In this document: one piece after another, positions 52,391-64,000 of the stretch
How the letters are laid out: each line of letters starts with the position of its first letter
Numbering within the stretch: the first letter of the stretch is position 1
Assembly (NCBI GenBank): GCA_040954595.2
Contig: CM082578.2
Location: 5,704,001 to 5,768,000, forward strand
DNA from: Balanoglossus misakiensis
Taxonomy: Eukaryota; Hemichordata
Direction: 5' to 3'
Length of the DNA stretch: 64,000 nt
Notes under the pieces: generated by a model
Told to the model about the DNA's origin: nothing
Seen by the model: the letters and a program-made list of their open reading frames with translations, nothing else
The model's database searches: none
Translations under genes and position numbers: made by a program

Positions 52391-52558
52391 TAGCTTTTCC
52401 TTGGCTCTAAAGATATCCCTTCTTTTGATAAGGCGCATCGTTTCCTATGATATACTTTGTTCGTCGTCAACTGTCCACCCTAGCGGCTAAAATATAGTTT
52501 TAGCTCTAAATAATTTTCTTCTTTTGAGAAAGCGCATTATTTTCTATGATATACCCTT
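52391..52558 (+). repeat. Imperfect tandem duplication, about 65-bp unit
   Basis: 52391-52457 and 52495-52558 share GGCTCTAAA/AGCTCTAAA, CTTCTTTTGA, AAGGCGCAT/AAGCGCATT and TTCTATGATATAC in the same order, separated by 37 bp. Confidence 0.6.
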
Positions 52559-54951
52559 CTCCATTCAATAGAGTTTAGGATAACATTGTATTCAATTGTA
52601 AAATATTGCAGTAAACTTATGTATTTCCCAAGCACTCGGCTAGCTGAAGGTAACAAAGTTGATATTTCTGATTGTAAACCACGGCTCTTTAAAACACACG
52701 TCTCTGAGAGAGGTCGTTGCTGTGCAACTCACCCCGGTAAAGTTCACATGAAACGTTGAGTTGGAATCTCTTGTCCGTCAGAACGTATCATTTTGAAAGT
52801 AAATCATTGTTATCAAATTTTATCAAATTTCATGATCCCTAGACACTTTGTGTCGGTTTTATTACTATCATATCTATGAAGTAGGGCAGGTTCATATCTA
52901 AATGGGACCTCTGGAACTTCTTTAGCGCTCTTCAAATATTTTGTTCGGATCTGGGCTTTTTTATGTCCGCCGAGGGCAACATCGACGCACGGGTGAAATA
53001 TAATAATTCACGATTGCAAACAAGATGTGTAGATTCATGTATGTGTATGCTCAGTGGACTTTCTTTATAAATTCTCCGGATAATTGGCAAACGCTAACTC
53101 TATCAGACTTTTGAATCGATGAATAATGTCAAGTACTGAAAGTAATCCAGTGTTTAAAATGCCATGCAATCATCTGGAACAGAAAATAACCCGGCCCATA
53201 TCCTATCACGCTGCCGGCACCATGAGCCTTTGTTTAATGCGGCCAAACCACAGATAACCAGACGCGAGAGTTCTCTTGTTTGATTTACCCGTGTCTCCAG
53301 AGTGAAACCTTCTCTAATTGAAAAATCCAGAGCCGTCCGTACAGTGTGGTTAATAACAGTCCAATAGATCAAAATTCTAAGTATAGTATTGCATGCCGAA
53401 ATGGTGATGGATAACATTGATATATATATACATGTATTCAGACACATGATACAAACCCTTTGTCCACGTTTCTCATACACGGGATTTTCAATATTGTATA
53501 AGCAGAGGAATATTAAACACTGAAGGAAGACAGTGCTGAATTTTAAATGTCAAAAGTGACAACCTGTGTGATCTTTTGGGGGCGAATATATATTTGGCGT
53601 TAGATTTAAGCAAGGGCGGTCCTATAACAAGTAAGGAACATATTTCATAGTGACGTAAACGACGGTTTGCCATAAATAAAAGTAAATGGAGATTCCTTTG
53701 ATTTTCTCCTTTTGACCCGACGGGTGCGCGACAAAGCATCACCGTTGCCTTCGGCTATGATAGTTTACAGGAAATCTACATGCAAACGAGTCATGCACAA
53801 GAAAGCGTACATTCAAGTTGATCATGAGTTTTTATAACTAGCCTAGCGTCAAGATAGGGTTTGCAAAGAAATACAGGATACATGTATATATCAAGGTTAA
53901 TAATTTACGTTCAGTCTCTGTAGAAGCTAACTCATCACACGCAAATGCAAATAACTGACCGCACTGATGCTTATCTGCGCCGTGATAGTTACATCGTTGG
54001 AAATACACATCTACCCGATTAGCCGTTGCTTTTGAGAGGATAGGCTATGGTCTTAGAGTTCCCCATGTTCTTTGCATTTCTTTTGCGTGTGGACTCGGAA
54101 CCAAAAAAAAAAAACCATTTGAACATTGCTCACGTAGTGAATCCAGTTTATATTGCTTTGCGAAAAGACTTTTTTCTGAAACAGTGGTCTTGTGGCCTTA
54201 TATCGCTGGAAAATATCAGCACAACGGCTGCGTGTATTCTATCGTGTTCAAACAACATGCTAGGGACGATGAAGTGTATAGCAATTAGGCGCGCCGAATG
54301 GCTTCTGTTTAATTGCCAAAACTCCCAGGGTCGTTATCATTACTCTAGTCCTTTTGGAACAGGATCAGCGAAATGATTACTATTGTCACATCGACCCTCT
54401 TTACGCTGAAATACACAGGAAAATAATTTCCGGTAACCGTGCCTTGTGCCACATCAGCTTTAAAATAAATTGTCTTCGGGGGATTTTTTGATTGGCATAT
54501 GTGAAATATGTGAGGGCGGAACTTCCCGACCCTATAGTACACTTCAACATCACGATTCAAATTACACGCTGCTCACGAAACTATTCAAACGTTGCTTTGT
54601 CACGTTTACAGGTGCTGCTCCCTAGAAATAGCACGTAATATGGTTGATGAATGTAACAGTCTCTGGCTGTCGACCTGAAATGGAGAAGTATTCCAACCAC
54701 AGCAATTAAGGAATATGGAAAGCCCCGGTTCGAATTGTTCTGGCTGCAGGAAAATGCACATTATCAAATCCACTGATAGGATAAAATATTTAAATCCAGA
54801 TCCACGAAACATTACAAAACTGAACGGTATTTCGAAATAAACTATGGATTATACTCCTGCTTATTTATCATTCGCCGGAGGGCTTCGTCATTAAGGCAGA
54901 GTCATACATTTCAGATGGTTCGTATCACTGTTTGGTTAACCGGAACAGCTA
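52559..54951. other. Intergenic DNA, nothing recognised
   Basis: Short frames only. A four-Cys stretch in the + frame near 54210-54330 was considered and not accepted as a domain. Confidence 0.5.
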
Positions 54952-55191
54952 TTGAGATTGAACATTATGAACTTGTCTTTTTAAACAGTAATCATGCCAT
55001 TCAAATAACATAATTCCACTCAGTGAAGTCCACTTCCGGTCACTGTTGTTTCGGACATTGTGCTCATCTTCGAAATAAAGCACCCCCATGGCCAATTTTT
55101 TGTAATCATGTACATTGTACAGGTAAACGGCGAACTGGTTCCACTCAGCGGACGGTCCATTGGTGGTGACTGTTGAAATCACGTCGTTCAA
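54952..55191 (-). other. ORF of unknown nature, weak
   Basis: The minus frame reads NDVISTVTTNGPSAEW..., followed by FAVYLYNVHDYKK and GVLYFEDEHN. Its codon use is somewhat more GC-rich at third positions than nearby frames. No family is recognised and no convincing splice sites were seen; perhaps a decayed exon. Confidence 0.15.
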
Positions 55192-56969
55192 ACTAATGCA
55201 ATTCCACTAAGTGGAATCCCATTTTCTAAGCATTTATCTCGAACGAAACATGACCCGCTTAGGGACAGCGAAATTGTTATCAAGAGCTCGTTGTCTGCAA
55301 GTATTCTATGGGTCTCCAAAGAATTGTTTCCAGAAATCGATTCAGAGATTACTACGAGTCGGGTAGCTTCAATAACGTTGCCCAGACAACTGCGCGAACT
55401 TCGAGTGTGTGTGCGATAACGTGTTTTAAAATGCTCAGTGGTTGATGTACATATACATCAAACTAAAGATATCGATGACCGATGATAAAAACCTGGCTTT
55501 CCAAGTCCAATGAGAAAACAAATGTAAATTGCAAACAAGTGTGAATACAGCAACACGTTTTACTTGTAGACATACTCAACTGTCCAAAGCGCGGATACTG
55601 TGGCCTTGGAATGCAGATGCAAAAGTATTACGTATATATCAAAGGCTAAAATTAAAACGCTACCATATGCAAGAAAGAGCCTAAAATTTTTCGCCTTTAC
55701 TCTCATAGCCGACTAAGGTTCAGTTATTTACCATGATACCAAATGCAGATATTATGTCCCATCCATTACGAACGAATTCTTGGAAGTGAGAATCTGATCT
55801 CCATGACATCGAAGCGGGTGAGAAATCAACAAATCTAGGCCCATGGGTTACGTGTACACGCAAAAGCAATTAAAAACGTTAGTTATTTGCACTCACACGG
55901 AAAAGAGTAGTAGGTGTAAAATGATAACGATAATAATAACCCGCAGAAGAACAATTTTAATGTCAGTGTGGAATTAAAATTTGCACTAACTGCAATATAA
56001 AATACGACGTTACTTCTATGACTTATTTCACAATTATGATGAGTTCACGGCCACTTCAAAGGGTACAAAATTTTAATATAAATAACGCGAGTGCTGTGAT
56101 ATATTGCGGTCAGCGTTGATTAATAATAAAAATAACGTAGCAACTATCGAGTTATATGTGCCTATCTAAGAAGAATTTCTCTGGTCCAACTGTGTCACGA
56201 TAGAATAGCGGGGGCATGAGAATCGTGGGGCACCCAAATGTTTTGATGACCCTCAAAAAAGGATTAACTCGCCCCAGATTCTTCATGATCATCGTTTGTA
56301 AACAAGTCACGTAGCAGACGATTTGGATTCCGTTTCGAAAGTCGATTTTAGTTTTTCCCCGTCCTTCGCAAAAAGAAAACCAAATATTAAATACTTGGAA
56401 TGCAAGGAACATCAGTTATTTTGATAAATGAGATTTAGCATACACTAAACATGCTTTGGTATGGAAATTTCACCACCACATGACATATTTATATCGCATG
56501 AATTTGTATATAGAGAAAGGGTGATTGCTTTGTTTGAATGTCAATCTCCCGCGGTGGTGTCTGTGGCATTTCGGATGTGTATCTGCCTTTTATCTGCATT
56601 TATGTGCATCTGTGCTTATCTTAGAAAAATATATGACTTTTGGATATAGGCATTTCTAAACCTTGTCGAGTTTTGTTGTATAAATAAGGAGCCAAACATA
56701 AGCATTGTGTTTCTTTAAAACCTCAGAAAGCACCAGCATTGGTTTCAACGCCATGTTTGGATTATTAAGGGCGAGACGTTCCCGTATTCATCGGACCTTA
56801 AATAACATTGTTCCAAAATGGATGCAATTTATGGCGGTGGTGATCCTCTACTTTCTCCGTCGTCATCACACAGACTGGGACTGATTATAGTACATTAGAA
56901 GTGTTCATACTTATAGGTTGCTGTGTCACGTAGGCTATATACATGCTGGTGTACTGTCCGCATCCCGGC
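55192..56969. other. Intergenic DNA, nothing recognised
   Basis: Contains the 17-nt palindrome ATTCCACTAAGTGGAAT at 55201-55217, and otherwise no strong signal. Confidence 0.5.
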
Positions 56970-57011
56970 CGTGATATTAGGTGATGTTTAGCCCTGGGCC
57001 CTAATATCACG
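56970..57011. repeat. Perfect 12-bp hairpin with palindromic loop
   Basis: CGTGATATTAGG at 56970-56981 is the exact reverse complement of CCTAATATCACG at 57000-57011. The 18-nt loop itself contains GCCCTGGGC. Confidence 0.6.
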
Positions 57012-58649
57012 TGGAGGCTATATTCATTGACACAGGTCAACCTATAGCTAAAACACATCGGTATGATCTTATCCATGCTCCTCAATTGTCTGATCACCTT
57101 ATCAATTTCTGGTGTTGCCTGAACTCCTAAGCGACGGACATGACATACATGCAGAGGAGAGGGGTGTTCGAATGTACGGTTATTATATCAATTAGTGATT
57201 ACGTTTACAAAGCGTCATATTGAATGTAACGGTTTTGCTTAGAGGCCAGAGTTTACCCCGTGCGATATGCTTGTTCAGAACCAGTATTCGGATATATTGA
57301 AATTGAATGTATAAATGTTCTTTTAAAATTGTAATGTATTCATCTACATGTATATAAATGGAACCATCCCCTGATAATGGAACAACCATATGCGCACGTT
57401 CGTTGATCACCTAATCATGCTTGAAATATGGCTACTGCTACGTTAAACTTTAAATTAATAGCCATGATAAAGTCAATCTCAGTGCATTTCCCCGAAATTT
57501 TCCATTTTATAGGTGTACACACAAGTTGGAGATGTTATTGCCTGAAATTTGATCGACATCGTTTTGCATTCGTCTGACATGTCCTTATTTTCACTCGTTA
57601 CTACATGTATACTGCCATATGACTTCAGAAACAACGGGGTATCGTTCAAACTTCGTGCAATATAATCCCTAATTATATTTTGGAAAAAAGTTTGTAGATT
57701 TGCTCCCTTTATTAAGCTTCGTTGTTTCTCACGGTCTTGTGAATACATGTAGATCTGCAGGTTGTCAGCATTTGTGTTCAAGCAGCCAGATGCCATGTCT
57801 TAAATGACGTCACTTTATAGTGTCACTTACGGACCGAGAATCATGATGAAAACACGCGCATGGCAACAAGGCGGGTTTGAATCCATTTTTACTTCCTCTC
57901 CTAAGCGAAAGTTTAGTGCGAAAATGTACAGCACGTGGCGATTATCCACAGTTTTCTTCACCATGTGACTAAATCACGTGTCGTCTATCCTGCAGTACGA
58001 AACTTCCTTATAGGTTCGCTGATGCATGCATTCCCCGTTCCTCGCTTTCAGAGAACAGGGCAGCCTTGGCATGGTGTCGCATTAATTTTCTTTTTTCTTG
58101 GAAAAACAGGTCAATATTTCACTCCAACTCCTTCTATAAGAAGGGTTTCACTTTATTGAAAAGTGATTGATGTGGCATCCTCCCTGCTATTTTCCCCGAT
58201 ATGATTTATGTGATGAAGTATAGACAATCACCATATGGCATTCGAATGAAAAAAGGAAGATAAAAAAACTAGCCAACGGGTGTCATGTCGTATCCCAGAG
58301 GATCGTTGCATTCAATCACGCAAGCCTTTTCAATTAGACCCACGTCCTGCAATTTATACCTTGAAATTTACTGCTAATTACCTGCACTGTAACAGTCATG
58401 ATGACACGTATGTGTGAGGCAAGCGTTACCATAGCGATTGTGTTGCCACATTATTCTCTGTTCTTAGCATCTAGTCTTCTATTGTATTATGTGATTAGTC
58501 TCGTCACGGTCTCGTGGTCTCGTGAATTAATGTAATGGTAACTGTACAAGAAACAAGCGACCTAGCGGCCGCTACAGCTCACCTGTGAATTATAATCAAG
58601 ACAACTGTTCATAATTGAATGGCGCACTTTTAATGAGACTCGGACAAAG
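57012..58649. other. Intergenic DNA, nothing recognised
   Basis: No supportable exon or repeat. Confidence 0.5.
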
Positions 58650-59245
58650 AACCCAAAAATGCAAATTTGCGATGAGATAAAACTATAGTAATGCAAAATT
58701 CGTCACAAATTCAAAACGTTTGACTTAGACACGTGCATTTTTGAACATGGTTTTGAAGACTCTTAAACCCTAAAATTATTTTAAAATTTCAGATTCTGAA
58801 ACAAACCTGAACAAATCTAATTTAGATCACACGCATGGATCTGCAGACCAGACTTCGAGAAGAAGCGGATTCTGAGAATATTTGTTTTACCAAAAATTGT
58901 AAAAAATGCCCAAAACTATACATATACATGTATGTATTTAGGTCATCCCTTGGAACCTGCATAACAAATTTCAAAGTAATCGGACAAGCGGTTTCAGAGA
59001 CGAAGATTTGTTTCAGAAAAACGGCAATAAGTTCCCCCTAAAATACAAAGATGCAAATTTCGCCACAATTTGAACAAAGTTTAGTTAGCTCATCCCTAGC
59101 AACACATACCAATTTAAAATAATTTTGAAAGTAGTCGGACCAGTGGTTTCAGAGAACTTGAAGACAGGCGTTGACAGACGACGGACGACGACAAGCAATC
59201 ACCCTATCTGATAAACTCCGCGTCGCTGACAGCGAAGCTAATAAT
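58650..59245 (+). mobile_element. Modular non-coding repeated element
   Basis: Several internal modules recur. ATGCAAA(A/T)TTCG(T/C)CACAA occurs at about 58691 and 59050, with a weaker version at 58658. GTCATCCCTTGGAAC (58942) matches CTCATCCCTAGCAAC (59089). AAAGTAATCGGACAAGCGGTTTCAGAG (58972-58998) matches AAAGTAGTCGGACCAGTGGTTTCAGAG (59128-59154). It ends with repeated GACGACGG/ACGACG words (59174-59191) and GCGAAGCTAATAA (59233-59245). No ORF of note. From memory, sequences of this style are common in marine invertebrate genomes; the class is uncertain. Confidence 0.55.
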
Positions 59246-60442
59246 TGATATAACCGCTGCCGTGAATTTCTGATAAATATTAACCTGTACTTGAGACTTT
59301 TACAATGTATGTTCCTCAGAATTGTTAGCTTTTAACGACAAATTTTAATAGCGAACATGGCTTACACAACTTAACCATGGATTGTCACGACGTCTGGCGT
59401 AATTTTGCTTATCTAATTATCATCACCCTGCTCCTATAATTTCCCCTTTTCTTGAATGGGCGTACGTATGACATTTGAATTCCTCGAACACACTCCAATA
59501 TTATTCTAAATATAACGATAACCGTAGGTGTGCGACATTCTTAGAGGCTATATACTCATTTCTTCAACAATGTACTTAATTGCTCCGCCAACAGGACTTC
59601 AAAAATCATCACGACGACCAAATATGTCTTTTGATTTTCAAACGAACCTTCGGCACCCACGTCAATATACATATTCCCCTTAAGTTCAACATCGGGCCTA
59701 TTCCAGTTGTTGCTTTTTCAATCTCTGAAAGACAGATTTGTACAAGACCTCGACGGATGAACTGACCCCTTTCAGTCCAATCGTACATTGACATCAAAAT
59801 CGGTGTACTGTACACTCCCTTTTATACCAAGGTTGTCGCCTCAATGAAGTGTTCATTCTTCCGGTTCATTCGGCAGGTAATCTCCAACAGCAACGCGAAT
59901 TCACTGTTTTAGATCGCTTACTCTGACGAAACCCATTCTCCCATGAAGTGTGAAGAATGATACACCATGACAACAGGAACTCATAACACACATCTTATGA
60001 ATGCTATTTGTAGAGATCCCCAAATTAGATCAATTCGCTAATAGTGCGCCACGCATGTTTTAAAAGGTCGGGTAATAGCTGTAGCTAATTTTAACTCAAT
60101 GTGTAAAACGCCGCAATTTCGACTGGGTTGACCTTATTACTGCGATTTAATCTGGCATAATTGGAATTGACGTCCGCCAAATCGGAACTTGGGAAAATGT
60201 TCATGCAATGACAATATACGCCATCAAAGTTATAGCCATCAAAGTTAATAGCAGCCTCACCATGTCTAATGACGTGGTGTAAATTAATGATCGCTGTCGA
60301 TGAAATATGCACCATGTAATGTCCATAAATGGAATAATATCCTAAAACAATAGCATTGTACCACGAATGTAATATAAATTATTGTAATAGAAGAGTAAAC
60401 ATATGGAGGATATATCGGATCACCAATTAAGATACCACCATG
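59246..60442. other. Intergenic DNA, nothing recognised
   Basis: No supportable exon or repeat before the pentanucleotide array. Confidence 0.5.
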
Positions 60443-62650
60443 CCACACCACACCACACCACGCCACGCCACGCCACGCCACGCCACGCCACACCACACCA
60501 CACCACACCACACCACACCACACCACACCACACCACACCACACCACACCACACCACACCACACCACACCACACCACACCACACCACACCACACCACACCA
60601 CACCACACCACACCACACCACACCACACCACACCACACCACACCACACCACACCACACCACACCACACCACACCACACCACACCACACCACACCACACCA
60701 CACCACACCACACCACACCACACCACACCACACCACACCACACCACACCACACCACACCACACCACACCACACCACACCACACCACACCACACCACACCA
60801 CACCACACCACACCACACCACACCACACCACACCACACCACACCACACCACACCACACCACACCACACCACACCACACCACACCACACCACACCACACCA
60901 CACCACACCACACCACACCACACCACACCACACCACACCACACCACACCACACCACACCACACCACACCACACCACACCACACCACACCACACCACACCA
61001 CACCACACCACACCACACCACACCACACCACACCACACCACACCACACCACACCACACCACACCACACCACACCACACCACACCACACCACACCACACCA
61101 CACCACACCACACCACACCACACCACACCACACCACACCACACCACACCACACCACACCACACCACACCACACCACACCACACCACACCACACCACACCA
61201 CACCACACCACACCACACCACACCACACCACACCACACCACACCACACCACACCACACCACACCACACCACACCACACCACACCACACCACACCACACCA
61301 CACCACACCACACCACACCACACCACACCACACCACACCACACCACACCACACCACACCACACCACACCACACCACACCACACCACACCACACCACACCA
61401 CACCACACCACACCACACCACACCACACCACACCACACCACACCACACCACACCACACCACACCACACCACACCACACCACACCACACCACACCACACCA
61501 CACCACACCACACCACACCACACCACACCACACCACACCACACCACACCACACCACACCACACCACACCACACCACACCACACCACACCACACCACACCA
61601 CACCACACCACACCACACCACACCACACCACACCACACCACACCACACCACACCACACCACACCACACCACACCACACCACACCACACCACACCACACCA
61701 CACCACACCACACCACACCACACCACACCACACCACACCACACCACACCACACCACACCACACCACACCACACCACACCACACCACACCACACCACACCA
61801 CACCACACCACACCACACCACACCACACCACACCACACCACACCACACCACACCACACCACACCACACCACACCACACCACACCACACCACACCACACCA
61901 CACCACACCACACCACACCACACCACACCACACCACACCACACCACACCACACCACACCACACCACACCACACCACACCACACCACACCACACCACACCA
62001 CACCACACCACACCACACCACACCACACCACACCACACCACACCACACCACACCACACCACACCACACCACACCACACCACACCACACCACACCACACCA
62101 CACCACACCACACCACACCACACCACACCACACCACACCACACCACACCACACCACACCACACCACACCACACCACACCACACCACACCACACCACACCA
62201 CACCACACCACACCACACCACACCACACCACACCACACCACACCACACCACACCACACCACACCACACCACACCACACCACACCACACCACACCACACCA
62301 CACCACACCACACCACACCACACCACACCACACCACACCACACCACACCACACCACACCACACCACACCACACCACACCACACCACACCACACCACACCA
62401 CACCACACCACACCACACCACACCACACCACACCACACCACACCACACCACACCACACCACACCACACCACACCACACCACACCACACCACACCACACCA
62501 CACCACACCACACCACACCACACCACACCACACCACACCACACCACACCACACCACACCACACCACACCACACCACACCACACCACACCACACCACACCA
62601 CACCACACCACACCACACCACACCACACCCCACCCCACCCCACCCCACCC
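60443..62650. repeat. Giant CCACA pentanucleotide satellite, 2.2 kb
   Basis: A perfect CACCA run of about 427 units spans roughly 60491-62629. The left edge has three CACCA then six CGCCA units (60461-60490); the right edge has CACCC units to 62650. The minus strand is (TGGTG)n. Open frames of 740-890 codons through it (HHTTP or CGVVW repeats) exist only because a 5-nt repeat without stop codons is open in every frame. They are not genes. Confidence 0.98.
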
Positions 62651-64000
62651 GACTGTGTACATGTGCAGACCTCTTCCAGCTTGAACAGTGAAAAAGTATA
62701 ATGCTAACAAACTCGTGCGGCAGAGCACTTTCACTTTGTGCTGTACACTGGTGCAGAATAACACGATTTCAACTTTATCAGATATGTTCAACGGACTGTC
62801 CTCAAAGTATTTCAGAAAACTCTTCCGCCTGATTTGTTGATAATCTTGCAGGATCGGCGGTACACGAGTTACTACCAACATGAAATTGGGCATGCAGGAC
62901 GTGGCAGCCATGCATGCAATGGACGTAAACAAAATGACACCATAGAAACACCAAAACAAATGTAGGAAAGTTCCAATGAGATAATGGGAGTAACAAGCTG
63001 TTCATGAAATATTAATTAAACGATTGTTAAAAAAATATGCAACCATACCTTTCACCATACAGGATCTGTTGTTGCGGTAGCCCCTATCTGTGTACTAGTA
63101 AATATGCAGGCCAAATCGATTCGTTCCAGTTGCCATAGCCAAGTACATAAACATGCGTAACACAATGCCGTCGAACTTTCGCATATATACATACTTTCTA
63201 ATACACATGTATTAGAAAATGTATCATGTAAATCAGAACAAAACATTGGCCAAAAGCTTCCCTGATCACTAAATCTGATTAGAACATGAAATGAAATTTG
63301 ATAACACCGTTATCTCACTTTAAACTTTAGAATGTATTTTGATATCATGCTCACCTTCACAATCTATTATAATATGGGCTTATGTTATCAAATACCGGTT
63401 ATATATGCGCTTATGCTATCAAAGACCGGTTACTTGGGGGGAAAAACAGACACTGAATCCATGGCTACATATGTTTACCAATGTAACCCTTTATGATATC
63501 ATATGACTACAAGTGAATAAACGTTGACTTTATTTGAAGCCCGAACATTTTCCCCGAGTAACATTTCGTCGGTAGCAATGTGTCATTTAACTGACCAGAC
63601 TAAAGTTCATGCAGTAATTACATTTGTACGCAGCACTGAATACTCAAACGTGTGGCTCAGTCTGTACCGTCGAATGTTTCTGAGCTACAGAATGAAGATT
63701 CAATTATAGCGTATGCATGGCTATACTTATAACTAGTGATATTGTGCATGTGCTGCAGTCTGTGTAATTACAGAACACACACAGCGTGATGAGATCCGGC
63801 AAAATGCAGCCCCCCCCCAAAAAAAAAAAAAAAAAATTCATTAAATTCACGAGACAAGAAACACGTTTAAAACTGCGTGCGACTTCTCCAGACTATATCA
63901 TTCAGCGTGGCGGAAGTAATGAAGTCGCGTGAATCACGAGGGATATATCACACTGGGTGCAACGAGCCCATGTTGATAAAATGAATCGTGGGAACGCAGC
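62651..64000. other. Intergenic DNA with a short C/A homopolymer
   Basis: No exon recognised. Two diverged words TGCTTATG/ATCAAA...ACCGGTTA recur near 63374-63432 (tandem, about 34 bp). C then A runs lie at 63811-63836. Confidence 0.5.

Noticed and set aside
54200-54340. PAN/Apple-like domain (ACILSC...C...NC)
   Set aside because: Cysteine spacing does not fit the family well and no splice sites or neighbouring domains were found.
54720-54740. GGTTCGAAT words (also GCGTTCGAATC near 35057) as tRNA T-loops
   Set aside because: No A-box, acceptor stem or cloverleaf could be assembled around them.
60443-62650. CRISPR array
   Set aside because: No spacers; contiguous short tandem units in a eukaryotic genome.
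60284-62959. Five very long open frames on both strands (738-891 codons) through the CCACA array
   Set aside because: A pentanucleotide repeat with no stop codon is open in all frames; the products are pure HHTTP or CGVVW repeats with no gene structure.

Overview
The window is eukaryotic, nuclear and sparsely coding. It has spliced genes with GT/AG introns, an intact LINE with a poly(A) tail, fossil LINEs, foldback elements, many microsatellites and no operon-like packing. Frequent ACATGTA and AGGCCTA words, a CLCA-family gene and a peptide-type GPCR suggest a marine invertebrate (echinoderm, hemichordate, cephalochordate or lophotrochozoan). I cannot name the species from sequence alone.

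Layout. (1) 1-3.5 kb: the 3' half of a CLCA (calcium-activated chloride channel regulator) gene on the + strand. Five exons with consistent phases end in a transmembrane segment, a stop codon and two poly(A) signals; the 5' half lies outside the window. (2) 3.5-17.4 kb: non-coding, with a foldback element near 8.4-8.8 kb, a LINE fossil near 9.7 kb, two compound CTAT/CTGT microsatellites (11.1 and 15.3 kb) and a second foldback at 16.4 kb. (3) 17.4-19 kb: an intronless 368-residue rhodopsin-class GPCR, preceded about 400 bp upstream by a perfect RFX-type X-box abutting a CRE half-site. (4) 19-44.7 kb: mostly unrecognised DNA. It holds a possible minus-strand first exon at 25.0 kb with two perfect hairpins just upstream, a LINE C-terminal fossil at 27.1 kb, a 300-bp polypyrimidine tract at 33.6 kb, copies of a dispersed repeat and a perfect hairpin at 36.1 kb. 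(5) 44.7-47.3 kb: a 5'-truncated L1/Tx1-like retrotransposon on the minus strand with a 794-codon open RT frame and a 40-nt poly(A) tail, probably young. (6) 47.3-64 kb: a dispersed repeat copy, a degraded second-type LINE ending in a TGAA microsatellite (49.9-50.9 kb), a modular repeated element at 58.65-59.25 kb and a 2.2-kb CCACA pentanucleotide array at 60.4-62.65 kb.

Only three substantial protein-coding units are well supported: CLCA, the GPCR and the retrotransposon RT. The genes show no evident functional partnership. The more unusual features are the pure CCACA satellite, the modular element, the repeat beginning TTAAAGCC, the foldbacks and the twin-hairpin/first-exon locus. I see no clear undescribed multi-gene system. 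All assignments come from reading the sequence; no database search was run.
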